DNA from: Chryseosolibacter sp036402075
Lineage (GTDB): Bacteria > Bacteroidota > Bacteroidia > Cytophagales > Cyclobacteriaceae
NCBI GenBank assembly: GCA_036402075.1
Contig: DASWTP010000151.1
Span: 4,756-68,755, forward strand
Reading direction: 5' to 3'
Length of the DNA stretch: 64,000 nucleotides
Below the pieces are notes generated by a model, which made no database searches, was not told where the DNA came from, and saw only the letters and a program-made list of their open reading frames with translations. Position 1 is the stretch's first letter. Each line of letters opens with the position of its first letter. This document shows positions 8,377-17,597 of the stretch, piece by piece. The position numbers were made by a program, and so were the translations under genes.

Positions 8377-8826
8377 ATGAGTGTCATCACCGATGTTGAA
8401 AGGTGGGGTAACAGTCATCGCCCTGGCTTTCTTGATATTTTTCGAATGGCCCTTGGAATCTTCATCACCTACAAAGGGCTTCACTTTATTACGCACATGA
8501 ACGAGCTGGAAAACACAACGGCAGGCATTAATGTTTGGTTTGCGGGAGCGTTCCTTGCTCACTACGTTATTTTTGCCCACATTCTCGCGGGCCCACTCAT
8601 CGCAGCCGGACTTTTCACCCGAGTTGCGTGCGCCTTGCAACTACCGATCCTCATCGGAGCAGTGTTCCTGGTCAATTATCCGAAGGGCCTTTTTTCGGTT
8701 GGAAATCATATGGAGCTTGAGATTTCGCTTATGGTGCTCGTTGGCCTCGTAGTCTTCATGATTTTCGGTGCCGGACGTTTTTCTATTGACGCCATCCGAA
8801 GGCGCGAAATGGAGGCCATCCATTAA
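8377..8826 (+). CDS. DoxX-family membrane protein
   Basis: A 149-residue protein with about four hydrophobic helices. It has the DoxX layout: RWGNSHRPGFLDIFRMALGI first, then FLAHYVIFAHILAGPLIAAG, LLTRVA-like FTRVACALQLPILIGAVFLV, and a final helix LMVLVGLVVFMIFGAGRFSID. Family members are linked to quinone or redox functions, but the role here is unknown. A TAAACTTTG box (8345-8353) lies 23 bp upstream and may be its promoter. It is monocistronic, with a strong terminator behind it. Confidence 0.85.
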   Translation: MSVITDVERWGNSHRPGFLDIFRMALGIFITYKGLHFITHMNELENTTAGINVWFAGAFLAHYVIFAHILAGPLIAAGLFTRVACALQLPILIGAVFLVNYPKGLFSVGNHMELEISLMVLVGLVVFMIFGAGRFSIDAIRRREMEAIH

Positions 8827-8854
8827 AATATTTCTTCCTAACCAAACCTAATCC

Positions 8855-8882
8855 AAAAGGGCATCCCAACAGATGCCCTTTT
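8855..8882 (+). terminator. Rho-independent terminator after the DoxX gene
   Basis: AAAAGGGCATC and GATGCCCTTTT form a perfect 11-bp stem over a 6-nt loop (CCAACA). The symmetry means it may also work on the other strand. Confidence 0.85.
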
Positions 8883-8907
8883 CTTATATATTCACAGAAA
8901 AAAATTT

Positions 8908-10383
8908 GTGAGCAGCTACGTTATTGGCATCGATATCGGAACGGGAAGCACAAAAGCATTGGCTGTCGACTCGAAGGGTGCAACCATCACCTCAAGCCAG
9001 GTGCACTACGATATCGACACTCGCATGCCTGGGTATTGCGAACAGGATCCGGAAATTGTATGGAACGCCTTCTCCAGCTGCATCAAAAAAATAACAACAG
9101 AACTCAAGTCGGCCCCTGAAGCGATCGTGCTGAGCAGTGCGATGCATAGCGTGATACCGGTAAACGAATCCGGCACAGCGATCCATCCAATGATTATCTG
9201 GGCCGACAACCGAAGTGCCTCCATTGCAAAACGAATTCACGAATCATCCCTTGGGGAGATGCTCTACGAGCAAAACGGAACACCCCTTCATGCAATGGCC
9301 CCGCTTTGCAAGATCTTGTGGCTGAAGGAAAACGACAAAACCGTTTTCAGGAACACATTCAAGTTTATCTCCATGAAGGAATATATCTGGTTCAAGATGT
9401 TCAATGATTACCAGGTTGATCATTCGATCGCTTCCGCAACAGCCCTGATGGACATCCAAAAATGCGAGTGGAATCCAAACGCACTCTCGTTGCTTGACCT
9501 TGGCAACGACAAATTTTCGCAGCTGGTGGCCACCAACTACAAACGCAGCAACGCGAATTCAGAAGCGTGTAGCGTGCTCGGCATACTTCCTCGGACCATC
9601 GTCATTGCAGGCGCTAGCGATGGTTGTCTTGCTAACCTCGGAAGTTTTGCGACTGACCCCGGAATCGCAGCGTTGACCATCGGCACAAGTGGTGCCGTGC
9701 GTGTCGCAAGTCACCAGCCAGTTTACAACTTCAAGGCGATGACCTTCAATTACCGGCTTGACGAAAATACGTTTATCTGCGGTGGCCCGACCAACAACGG
9801 TGGAGTCGTGCTCAAGTGGTATGTCACAAATTTCCTTAAGCTTCCGCTGGCAACAGCCGATGATTATAATAAAGTGCTGACCACGATCACTACAGCACCG
9901 CCCGGCTCCAGTGGATTGATCTTTCTTCCGTACTTGTTCGGAGAGCGCGCCCCCATCTGGAACAGCGACTCGTTTGGCGTTTTCTTTGGAATCAAGAGCC
10001 AGCACAAGCAAGAACATTTCACCCGGGCTGTAGTCGAGGGTATTTCCTTTGCATTGTATGACATTGCCGAGAACCTTATGGCGGGTGGCACTTCAATCCG
10101 GCAAATTCATGTTAGTGGTGGTTTCGTGCGATCATCAGCATGGCTCCAGATCCTTGCAGATATATTTAATATCAAAGTTTGTTTGCTGAACACCGATGAC
10201 GCGTCCGCGCTGGGAGCCGCCTTTCTCGGATTAAAAGAGATGGGAATGATCAGCGACATTAAAGCACTGCAGCCGGGAACAGTCAAGGAGGTTCTTCCTC
10301 ACCGTGCTCATCATGAACTGTACCGTAAGAATTTTGAAGCCTATCGAAAAGTTTATAATTGCACCAAAGAACTAATGATCTAA
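8908..10383 (+). CDS. gntK: FGGY-family gluconate kinase
   Basis: A 491-residue kinase phosphorylating a sugar or sugar acid, most likely D-gluconate to 6-phosphogluconate. The N-terminal ATPase motif is VIGIDIGTGSTKALAVD; the substrate loop includes MPGYCEQDPE and IIWADNRS; the second phosphate motif is LTIGTSGAVR; and the C-terminal adenosine motif is HVSGGFVRSSAWLQI. FGGY kinases are hard to assign alone, but the 6-phosphogluconate dehydrogenase gene starts 3 bp downstream, which strongly favours gluconate. The start is GTG (8908), 25 bp after the doxX terminator. This is the FGGY type, not the small P-loop GntK of E. coli. Confidence 0.85.
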   Translation: MSSYVIGIDIGTGSTKALAVDSKGATITSSQVHYDIDTRMPGYCEQDPEIVWNAFSSCIKKITTELKSAPEAIVLSSAMHSVIPVNESGTAIHPMIIWADNRSASIAKRIHESSLGEMLYEQNGTPLHAMAPLCKILWLKENDKTVFRNTFKFISMKEYIWFKMFNDYQVDHSIASATALMDIQKCEWNPNALSLLDLGNDKFSQLVATNYKRSNANSEACSVLGILPRTIVIAGASDGCLANLGSFATDPGIAALTIGTSGAVRVASHQPVYNFKAMTFNYRLDENTFICGGPTNNGGVVLKWYVTNFLKLPLATADDYNKVLTTITTAPPGSSGLIFLPYLFGERAPIWNSDSFGVFFGIKSQHKQEHFTRAVVEGISFALYDIAENLMAGGTSIRQIHVSGGFVRSSAWLQILADIFNIKVCLLNTDDASALGAAFLGLKEMGMISDIKALQPGTVKEVLPHRAHHELYRKNFEAYRKVYNCTKELMI

Positions 10384-10386
10384 CCT

Positions 10387-11283
10387 ATGGAAATCGGACT
10401 TGTCGGCCTGGGAAAAATGGGATTTAATCTCGCCCAGAATATTCATAACCACCAACATCAGCTCACGGCATTTGACCTGAACAATACACTGGTTGAAGGT
10501 ATCTCAAAAAAAGGTGTGAAGACAGTCAGCTCACTTGACGCACTGGCAAAAACCTTCACGGGTAAAAAAGTTATCTGGCTGATGATTCCTGCCGGCAGCG
10601 CTGTCGACAAAACCATTGAAGCACTCAAACCAATGCTGAAGGCGGGAGATATTCTCATTGATGGCGGAAACTCAAACTACAAAGACACCGTTCGCAGATC
10701 GGCTGATCTCGCCAGCGCCCAAATTGATTTCCTCGATTGCGGAACCAGTGGCGGAACGGAAGGTGCGCTGCATGGTGTCTGCGCAATGATTGGTGGCAGC
10801 AAACAAGCCTTTGCTTACTGTGAGCCTTTATTTAAGGACATTGCGCTCCGGGGCGGATATTTATACTGTGGAGAGTCGGGCGCTGGCCATTTTGTAAAAA
10901 TGATTCACAACGGAATTGAATACGGCATGATGCAGTCAATCGCTGAAGGATTTGAAGTAATGCAGCGCAGCAACTTTAAGCTCAATCTAAAGGACGTTGC
11001 AGGCGTTTGGAATCATGGATCGGTGGTCCGAAGCTGGCTCATGGAACTTACAGAAAACGCATTATCAAAAGATCCGAACCTTGATTCCATAAAAGGTATA
11101 ATGCACTCATCAGGTGAAGGTAAATGGACACTCGACCACGCATTGGAAAATCAGATTGCAACGCCAGTCATTGCGCTTTCGGTGTTGATGCGTTACCGCT
11201 CACTGCAGGAGGATACATTCTCCGGAAAAATTGTCGCTGCGTTGAGGAATGAATTTGGCGGGCATGCGGTGGAGAAGAAGTGA
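10387..11283 (+). CDS. gnd: 6-phosphogluconate dehydrogenase, decarboxylating (short form)
   Basis: A 298-residue enzyme converting 6-phosphogluconate to ribulose 5-phosphate, CO2 and NAD(P)H. It shows the Rossmann motif GLVGLGKMGFNLAQNI, DGGNSNYKDTVRR, the substrate motif DCGTSGGTEGALHG and the catalytic lysine helix HFVKMIHNGIEYGMM. The classical enzyme has about 470 residues; this belongs to the short YqeC/GndA-like class, which tends to prefer NAD+ (family knowledge, not visible here). It forms an operon with gntK. Its stop codon is the first three bases of repeat element B. Confidence 0.92.
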   Translation: MEIGLVGLGKMGFNLAQNIHNHQHQLTAFDLNNTLVEGISKKGVKTVSSLDALAKTFTGKKVIWLMIPAGSAVDKTIEALKPMLKAGDILIDGGNSNYKDTVRRSADLASAQIDFLDCGTSGGTEGALHGVCAMIGGSKQAFAYCEPLFKDIALRGGYLYCGESGAGHFVKMIHNGIEYGMMQSIAEGFEVMQRSNFKLNLKDVAGVWNHGSVVRSWLMELTENALSKDPNLDSIKGIMHSSGEGKWTLDHALENQIATPVIALSVLMRYRSLQEDTFSGKIVAALRNEFGGHAVEKK

Positions 11284-11702
11284 GATGTGCTCAGGTGTTC
11301 AGGTGCTCGTGTGCTCATGTGGGAGCAGAAGTAAATTGAAGAGATGTCTCCCATTTGAGAATTGCGGCTGATGGAGTGTTAAGGTGCTAAGGTATTAAAG
11401 TGTTAATGTTGGTCAGGGATTAACTTACGCGGGCCTGATTGACTATTTTCCGGGGATGCCGAATTTTTAACACATTCCCGCCTGCATCAAAGTCGGACTT
11501 GAATCGGACCGTGCGCAATATCACCCTTAAGAATATTTTCGACTATCGCCATGAAGGGTTAGAGCTCCGACTTTAACACTTTAACACCTTAACACGCTAA
11601 CACCTTAACGCCATGCCGTGTCGAACAAGTAAACCATTGCTCCGCGAGTCATCTCACCGCAACATGAGCACATGAGCACATGCTAACATGAGCACATCTC
11701 AT
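11281..11702. repeat. Octamer array element B: 420-bp nested inverted repeat
   Basis: This fills the gap between the convergent gnd and metallophosphoesterase genes. Outer left: four 8-bp words of type GTGCTCAG (11287-11318). Inner left: four words of type GTGTTAAG (11376-11407). Inner right: five words of type TTAACACC (11573-11612). Outer right: five words of type CATGAGCA (11663-11702). Each right array is the reverse complement of its left partner, so they nest. The outermost 13 bp, TGAGATGTGCTCA at 11281-11293, is a perfect inverted copy of 11689-11701, and both ends include the stop codons of the flanking genes. A 9-bp pair, AAAGTCGGA (11489) and TCCGACTTT (11566), lies inside. Confidence 0.85.
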
Positions 11703-12949
11703 CCCCTTTCAAGCTTCATCAACGTCAGCTCCGGAGGCATTCCAATTCTTCCGGGATAACCCAAATACCCAAAGCCCCGATTGACATAAAGAAATTGCTG
11801 TCCTTCCTGGTAAAGTCCCGCCCACTGCTTGTAGGCATACTGTGATGGACTCCATCTAAAATTACCGATCTCAACACCGAACTGAAATCCATGCGTGTGA
11901 CCGGAGAATTGAACATCAATGTCCTTATATAACGGGCGAACTTGTGCGTCCCAATGGCTGGGGTCATGTGACAAAAGCAGTTTTACAGCGGCCTCTTCCG
12001 TACCCTTATGAGCAAGATTGAGTTTACCATATTTCGCAAACCTTCCTCCTCCCCAGTTTTCATTTCCCAGGATCGCGAGCTTTTCCCCTCCCTGTTCAAT
12101 GATGTGATTTTGATTCATCAGCAACTTGAAGTTCATCAGTCGATGCGCCTCAATGAGGTCTTTGAAGTTGTCACGCTTCTCATCGATCGTTCTCCACGCG
12201 TGGTAGTCACCGTAATCATGGTTGCCGGTTACCGAATAAACACCCAGAGGCGCCCTGAATTTGCTGAAGATATCAATGTACTCTTTAACTTCAGCGGCCT
12301 CGTTGTTCACAAGATCACCTGTAAAAAAAATGACATCCGGTTTTTCATTTAACAGCATTTCCACTCCTCCCTTAACAGCTGTTTTATTGAAAAAGCTTCC
12401 GGAGTGAATATCGGAGACATGTCCTATCGTGATGCCATCGAATGACTTTGGAAGATTTGGCAACTTCACCGTCACCCGCTTCACGCGATAGTCATGAGCA
12501 CCCGAAATTATTCCGTAGGCCATCGCACCGAAGGGAATTGCGGAGGCGACCAACGCTGTCTTCGCCAGAAACTCCGAGCGTGGAATAGCCGGGCCGATTA
12601 ATTTGTCAGGTTCCGGATTATAAAACATGTTAGCAACCCAACGAACGCCACGCTGCAAATCATCCACGAGCACAAACACAATTCCGAAAATCTTAGAAAA
12701 GTAAGTAGCGAATAACCCTGTGAGAATCCAGTTTCGCGTAGCGGTTGGAAATTTATAAGGATCCGAAAAACTCCACCAGGCAAGCGCAAGTATGGCAAGG
12801 ATTGTTGGGATCCAAAAGCCGAAACGAGCCCCGTTTCGCCAGCCAGCAGACCACTCTTTACTAACAGCCAAAACAGCCTGAAACAAGTAATAATCCACCA
12901 GCAGAAAGAAGATTATGAAGAAAATGAATGTCATCACACGGGGTTTCAT
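11699..12949 (-). CDS. Membrane-anchored metallophosphoesterase (YkuE/YaeI-like)
   Basis: A 416-residue protein. Residues 1-100 hold about three hydrophobic helices (VMTFIFFIIFFLLVDYYLF, then FWIPTILAILALAWWSF); residues from about 170 form a calcineurin-like phosphoesterase domain with the metal motifs GHVSDIHSG, FFTGDLVNN, TGNHDYGDY, LLLSHDPSHWD and FSGHTHGFQFG. The full metal-ligand set is present. Relatives of this layout include lipid pyrophosphatases, but the substrate is unknown. It lies downstream of the efflux operon on the same strand, separated by a terminator. Its stop is inside repeat element B. Confidence 0.88.
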   Translation of the reverse strand: MKPRVMTFIFFIIFFLLVDYYLFQAVLAVSKEWSAGWRNGARFGFWIPTILAILALAWWSFSDPYKFPTATRNWILTGLFATYFSKIFGIVFVLVDDLQRGVRWVANMFYNPEPDKLIGPAIPRSEFLAKTALVASAIPFGAMAYGIISGAHDYRVKRVTVKLPNLPKSFDGITIGHVSDIHSGSFFNKTAVKGGVEMLLNEKPDVIFFTGDLVNNEAAEVKEYIDIFSKFRAPLGVYSVTGNHDYGDYHAWRTIDEKRDNFKDLIEAHRLMNFKLLMNQNHIIEQGGEKLAILGNENWGGGRFAKYGKLNLAHKGTEEAAVKLLLSHDPSHWDAQVRPLYKDIDVQFSGHTHGFQFGVEIGNFRWSPSQYAYKQWAGLYQEGQQFLYVNRGFGYLGYPGRIGMPPELTLMKLERG

Positions 12950-12951
12950 AT

Positions 12952-12989
12952 AAAAGAAGAAAGTCGCCTTATTTTGTAAGACGACTTTC
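12952..12989 (-). terminator. Terminator of the RND efflux operon
   Basis: Read on the minus strand, GAAAGTCGTCTT and AAGGCGACTTTC pair (one mismatch) over an ACAAAAT loop, followed by a TTCTTCTTTT tail. Confidence 0.7.
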
Positions 12990-13005
12990 CCAAAATTTTA
13001 GTTCA

Positions 13006-16000
13006 TTAATTCAAAGCAACTGCACCGTCCGCGTCAGGAGCTTCTCTTTTTTTGAAGATCCGCTCTTTCAGCTTTGTGACCAGAAGGTACATGACCGGCA
13101 CGAGGACCAGCGTCAGGAACGTTCCAAAGATCAAGCCGAAGATCATCGTCCATGACAACGGCTTCCAGAATGCAGCGTTGTCACCTCCAAAATAAATATG
13201 CGGATTGAATTCCGAGAACAACGTTACGAAATCCATGTTCAAGCCGACCGCCAACGGGATCAATCCAGTTGTGGCCGCAAGCGTTGTCAAAATAACGGGG
13301 GTCATACGCGTTTTTGCAGCTTCGATAATCGCATCATACAAGGGCATACCTTGCGAGCGCAGAAGCTCGGTAAATTCAACCATCAAAATTCCATTCCGCA
13401 CTACCAGTCCAGCCAATGCCATGATTCCTACACCCGTCATGATGATGGAGATCTCCATATCAAACATGGAGAAGCCAATCAACACACCGATAATACTGAA
13501 TACAATTTCAAGCAGGATAATCACAGGCTTGCTCACGGAGTTGAACTGGATAACCAGGATCATGAACATCAATCCGAATGCAAGTCCGAACGCAAGACCA
13601 AGGAATGCCATAGTTTCTGCCTGCTCTTCCTGTTCACCCGTCATCTTCACGGTAACGCCATCGGGGACCTGGTAGTCATCAAGTCTGCTCTGAATATCGG
13701 CTACTACTTCGTTCGGGTTAAATCCACCCAGTACGTTTGACTGCAACGTGATCACACGCTTCTGATCGATCCGTTTCACACCTGCGTAGCTGTTGGCGTA
13801 TTCGATCGTACCGATCGCTGACAACGGCACCTGGCGAACAATTCCACCTGAGCCCATGTCGCGATACGTGATCGGAAGGTTGATAAGCGCATTAATATCG
13901 TTGCGTTGCGTTTCTTTCACGCGTAGCTGAATCGGATAGTCATCATTCTCATCCTTGAACTTCGACACTTCTTTTCCATATACGGCAGTGTTTAGTGCCA
14001 TACCTATGGCTGCAGTCGAAATTCCCTCACGGTTTGCTTTCTCGCGATCGATGTTGATTACGATCTCAGGCTTATCGCTCTGGAAATCGGATTTGAGCTC
14101 TTCCACACCGGGTACTTGTAAATTCACAAGGTAGCGTTGAACCTGATTTGCAGTTTTGACTAACTGTTCAAAGTCGTCACCAGCAATTTCGATGTTAATC
14201 GCCTTGCCTGTCGGAGGACCATTGGCTTCTTTATCCACTGCAATCTCCGCACCCTTGATCCCTTTCACCGCTTCACGAATTTCGTCCATGTACTGGGTGG
14301 TTGAGACACCATTGCGCTCGGAAAACTTTACGAACGCGACAGAAACTTTGCCCAGGTGAGAGCTGGCCTGTGTCCCTGCATCGAATGGATTATCACTTGC
14401 ACCAATCGCCACGTTTGAAATGACTGACTCAACAACCGGGTTGTCTTTTCCCATCACCTTAATGATACGGTCTTCCACCACACGGGTCACCGAATCCGTC
14501 ACTTTAGTATCGGTACCGATTGGCATCCGCACATACGCGTAGATGAAATTCGGATCGCCATTCGGGAAAAACACAACATCAGGGTTCATGATCCGGGTGA
14601 ACACAATGCTGAAGATGAAAAGGCCGACCACACTCAATGCGACTCCTATCGGACGGTATCCTGTCAGGCACCACGTGATAAGCTTTCTATACCCATTCTG
14701 AACTTTGGGCCATGCCGATGTTTGGAAATTCGAGATCACACGGTTTAGCACGAAGTGATTCAGCACGTAGAGCAGGTAAATGAAAACGATGAAGTTTCCT
14801 AAACCAAAAGCAATCATATACGACACCAGGGCAATGGCACCGAACGTAATAGATGTAACCTTAAATCCTCTTGTTACTCTTGGCTTTTCGTGTTCATTGT
14901 GGTCATGCGGTTTCATGAAGTCAGCAGCAAAAACCGGGTTAATGATATATGCCACCAACAGTGAAGCAAGCAACGCCACGATGAGAGTGATCGGCAGATA
15001 CATCATGAACTTTCCGATCACGCCCGGCCAGAATGCCAACGGAATAAACGGTGCAAGGACGACAAGTGTACCCGTTAACACCGGAAGAAATACTTCACCT
15101 GCAGCAATCTTAGCTGCCTTACGGATGGGTACTTTTCCGTTATCGAATACACGGTGCGTGTTTTCAATTACCACGATTGCATCGTCCACCACAATTCCTA
15201 ACGCGAGCAGGAATGAGAATAGCGTCATCATATTCAGTGAGAATCCGATGCCTGGGAAAACCAGGAATGCAATAAAACTTGAAATCGGGACCGAAAGACC
15301 TACAAAGATGGCATTCGTCACGCCCATGAAGAACATCAGGATGATGGTTACGAGAACGAAACCGATGATGATCGTATTGATCAGGTCGTGAAGCGTCACA
15401 CGCGTGTTGTCAGATTGATCAGCGGTGATCGTCACATTGAGACCTGGAGGCAGAATGCCCTTTTTGTACTCGTCCACCACCGCCCGAATTCCATCGGAAG
15501 CATCAATGAGGTTCTCTCCATTTCGCTTGATAACATTTAACGTCACTACGTTTTTCTTATCAAGACGTGCATAGCTCTCTTGTTCTTTATGAGAGTCTAC
15601 TACTTCAGCAATGTCCTTCAAGAGGATCTTACCTCCGCGGATCGATCCCACGACCGTGTTCGCAATTTCTTCGGCACTCTTGTATTCACCGGTTACGCTT
15701 AGCGAGCGCTTCATACCGGCAACACCAAGCTGACCGCCTGGAATCAATACGTTTTCGCTTCCAACCGCTTGCTGAATATCAGTGAAGTCGACACCTGCGG
15801 ATGCCGCTTTGTACATATCAACATTGATCTGGATCTCGCGATCAAGCGCGCCAACGATATCAACTCTGCGAATCTCTTTTACGGCCTCAAAGCGGTCTTG
15901 CATCAACTCTGCGTAGCGCTTCAGCGTCTTCAGGTCGTAGTCACCGGACAGGTTTACGAACATGATCGGCACTTCGGAAATGTCGATGTCCATCACTACC

Positions 16001-16398
16001 GGATCATCCGGCAAATCGCTTGGAAGATCGGGTTTTGCTTTATCAACTGCATCCTGCACTTCACGTTTCGCCTCGGTCACGTCAACATCGGTCTGGAATT
16101 CGATGATAACGTTCGAGAAGTTCTGAATAGAGTTGCTGGAAATTTTCTTCACCCCGGCAATAGACTTCACCTGCTTCTCGATCTGTTTTGTGATGAGGTT
16201 TTCAAGATCGGTTGGCGAACCGGGATACGGAGTCGCTACATAGATCTGTGGGAAAACAACTTCTGGGAAGTTTTCCTTGGGCAGTCGCAGGTATGTCACT
16301 ATACCCATCAGGCAGATGAGAACGGTGGCTACATAAATCGCGACCTTATTATCGATGGCCCAACTGGTGGGCTTAAATTCATTTTCTACGTCTTGCAT
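13006..16398 (-). CDS. RND efflux pump inner-membrane permease (HAE1/AcrB-like)
   Basis: A 1130-residue permease, slightly longer than AcrB (about 1050). It opens with a TM1 segment (VAIYVATVLICLMGIVTYLRLP) and FPEVVFPQIYVATPYPGSP, typical of RND porters. TM4 carries the proton-relay acids in ALGIVVDDAIVVIENTHRVF; the second half repeats the layout (GVGIMALAGLVVRNGILMVEF). Two large periplasmic loops follow TM1 and TM7. It exports hydrophobic or amphiphilic compounds using the proton gradient as part of a tripartite pump. It is the last gene of tetR-tolC-adaptor-permease, 29 bp after the adaptor. Substrates cannot be inferred. Confidence 0.93.
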   Translation of the reverse strand: MQDVENEFKPTSWAIDNKVAIYVATVLICLMGIVTYLRLPKENFPEVVFPQIYVATPYPGSPTDLENLITKQIEKQVKSIAGVKKISSNSIQNFSNVIIEFQTDVDVTEAKREVQDAVDKAKPDLPSDLPDDPVVMDIDISEVPIMFVNLSGDYDLKTLKRYAELMQDRFEAVKEIRRVDIVGALDREIQINVDMYKAASAGVDFTDIQQAVGSENVLIPGGQLGVAGMKRSLSVTGEYKSAEEIANTVVGSIRGGKILLKDIAEVVDSHKEQESYARLDKKNVVTLNVIKRNGENLIDASDGIRAVVDEYKKGILPPGLNVTITADQSDNTRVTLHDLINTIIIGFVLVTIILMFFMGVTNAIFVGLSVPISSFIAFLVFPGIGFSLNMMTLFSFLLALGIVVDDAIVVIENTHRVFDNGKVPIRKAAKIAAGEVFLPVLTGTLVVLAPFIPLAFWPGVIGKFMMYLPITLIVALLASLLVAYIINPVFAADFMKPHDHNEHEKPRVTRGFKVTSITFGAIALVSYMIAFGLGNFIVFIYLLYVLNHFVLNRVISNFQTSAWPKVQNGYRKLITWCLTGYRPIGVALSVVGLFIFSIVFTRIMNPDVVFFPNGDPNFIYAYVRMPIGTDTKVTDSVTRVVEDRIIKVMGKDNPVVESVISNVAIGASDNPFDAGTQASSHLGKVSVAFVKFSERNGVSTTQYMDEIREAVKGIKGAEIAVDKEANGPPTGKAINIEIAGDDFEQLVKTANQVQRYLVNLQVPGVEELKSDFQSDKPEIVINIDREKANREGISTAAIGMALNTAVYGKEVSKFKDENDDYPIQLRVKETQRNDINALINLPITYRDMGSGGIVRQVPLSAIGTIEYANSYAGVKRIDQKRVITLQSNVLGGFNPNEVVADIQSRLDDYQVPDGVTVKMTGEQEEQAETMAFLGLAFGLAFGLMFMILVIQFNSVSKPVIILLEIVFSIIGVLIGFSMFDMEISIIMTGVGIMALAGLVVRNGILMVEFTELLRSQGMPLYDAIIEAAKTRMTPVILTTLAATTGLIPLAVGLNMDFVTLFSEFNPHIYFGGDNAAFWKPLSWTMIFGLIFGTFLTLVLVPVMYLLVTKLKERIFKKREAPDADGAVALN

Positions 16399-16427
16399 AA
16401 ATTCGGCTTTGGGTTTCCGGAATTGCG

Positions 16428-17561
16428 TTAGATTTTAATGTAGTCTCCATCATTGAGGCCCTGGTAGCCTACGGTGATCACTTTGTCACCCGCCTTCAGT
16501 CCTTTTACCTGTGCGAGTCCACCGTATACACCGTCTACCGTCACAACTTTGCGAACAGCGATGGTCTTGCCGCCTTTTGCCTGAGCGATATATACAACCT
16601 TCTCGTTGTTGATCTCCTGGATAACATTGATCGGGATTACGAGCGCGTCATTTGCGGTGTGAAAAATAACCTTAGCGGTAGCCGTCATATTGGGGCGCAG
16701 GTCTGCTGATGAAGGAACCTTTACTTCCACATCGAAGGTGCGCGACATAGGATCAATTGTGCGACCTGCGAAAGTGACTTCCGCAGGTATTTCGCGGTTC
16801 AACTCTGAAACCGTCACAAGCACTTTGTTGCCTTTCTTAATACGGGTGGCGTACGCTTCCGAAACTTTTGCCACAAGCTTCAAGTCGTTTGTGTTTACAA
16901 CGCGAACCGCTGGCATTCCAGGGGCTACGTTTTCTCCTTGTTTGATCAATAGCGCATCCACGGTGCCGGTGATTGTCGACTTGATCTTCGTCAACTCGTT
17001 TTGTTCCTGCAAAGATGCTATTTGCTTCTCGAGACTTTCTTTGTTCGTCTTTGCCTGGAGGTATTGTACCTCAGTTCCTATCTTTTGATTCCACAGGTTT
17101 TTCTGGCGCTCATATACGGAAGTAGCAAGCTCAAGCTGCGATTTCATTGATTCGATGCTTCTGGCGATAATGGAGTTGTCAATCTGGGCAATGGTCTGCC
17201 CTTTTGAAACCTGATCACCTTCACTCGCAAAGACCTGGGTGATTGTTCCAGCGGCTTTCGCGCTGATGAGAATATTATTCTCTGATTCAACCGTTCCCTG
17301 AGTTTGAACATAGTGGTTGAATTTCTTCGGAGAGAGCTCCGTTACGGCAACCTCTTTTGTTCTTACGTTTGACGAGTCTGGATTTTCTTTCGCAATTTCT
17401 TCTTCAAGTTTGGCGATTTCTTTTGCAAGGGCGGCCTGCTCCTTCTTTAACTTGTCAAGACGTGCCTTCTTATCATCATCTTTTGTAGCAGCGCTGCAGG
17501 CAGCAAGCAAACTTGCAACAACGAGCACTGCCAGAGTGCGGTAGTAAAAATTTGATTTCAT
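16428..17561 (-). CDS. RND efflux periplasmic adaptor, lipoprotein
   Basis: A 377-residue membrane fusion protein. It begins MKSNFYYRTLAVLVVASLLAAC, a lipoprotein signal with lipobox LAAC, so it should be anchored in a membrane. Next comes a charged coiled-coil stretch (KKARLDKLKKEQAALAKEIAK), then the split lipoyl/barrel-sandwich domain (VFASEGDQVSKGQTIAQID and GTVDALLIKQGENVAPG) around an alpha-helical hairpin, and a beta-barrel plus C-terminal membrane-proximal domain ending in VGYQGLNDGDYIKI. The frame opens at ATG 17585; ATG 17561 is preferred because it gives the lipobox signal. It links the permease to the TolC-like channel. Confidence 0.92.
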   Translation of the reverse strand: MKSNFYYRTLAVLVVASLLAACSAATKDDDKKARLDKLKKEQAALAKEIAKLEEEIAKENPDSSNVRTKEVAVTELSPKKFNHYVQTQGTVESENNILISAKAAGTITQVFASEGDQVSKGQTIAQIDNSIIARSIESMKSQLELATSVYERQKNLWNQKIGTEVQYLQAKTNKESLEKQIASLQEQNELTKIKSTITGTVDALLIKQGENVAPGMPAVRVVNTNDLKLVAKVSEAYATRIKKGNKVLVTVSELNREIPAEVTFAGRTIDPMSRTFDVEVKVPSSADLRPNMTATAKVIFHTANDALVIPINVIQEINNEKVVYIAQAKGGKTIAVRKVVTVDGVYGGLAQVKGLKAGDKVITVGYQGLNDGDYIKI

Positions 17562-17597
17562 GTATGTAGGTTTTGTAGCGGTCATAAAAATTGGTTC

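Noticed and set aside
13198..15391. Several open frames of 150-200 codons antisense to the RND permease
   Set aside because: They are shadows of the permease codon pattern, with biased composition and no recognisable motifs.
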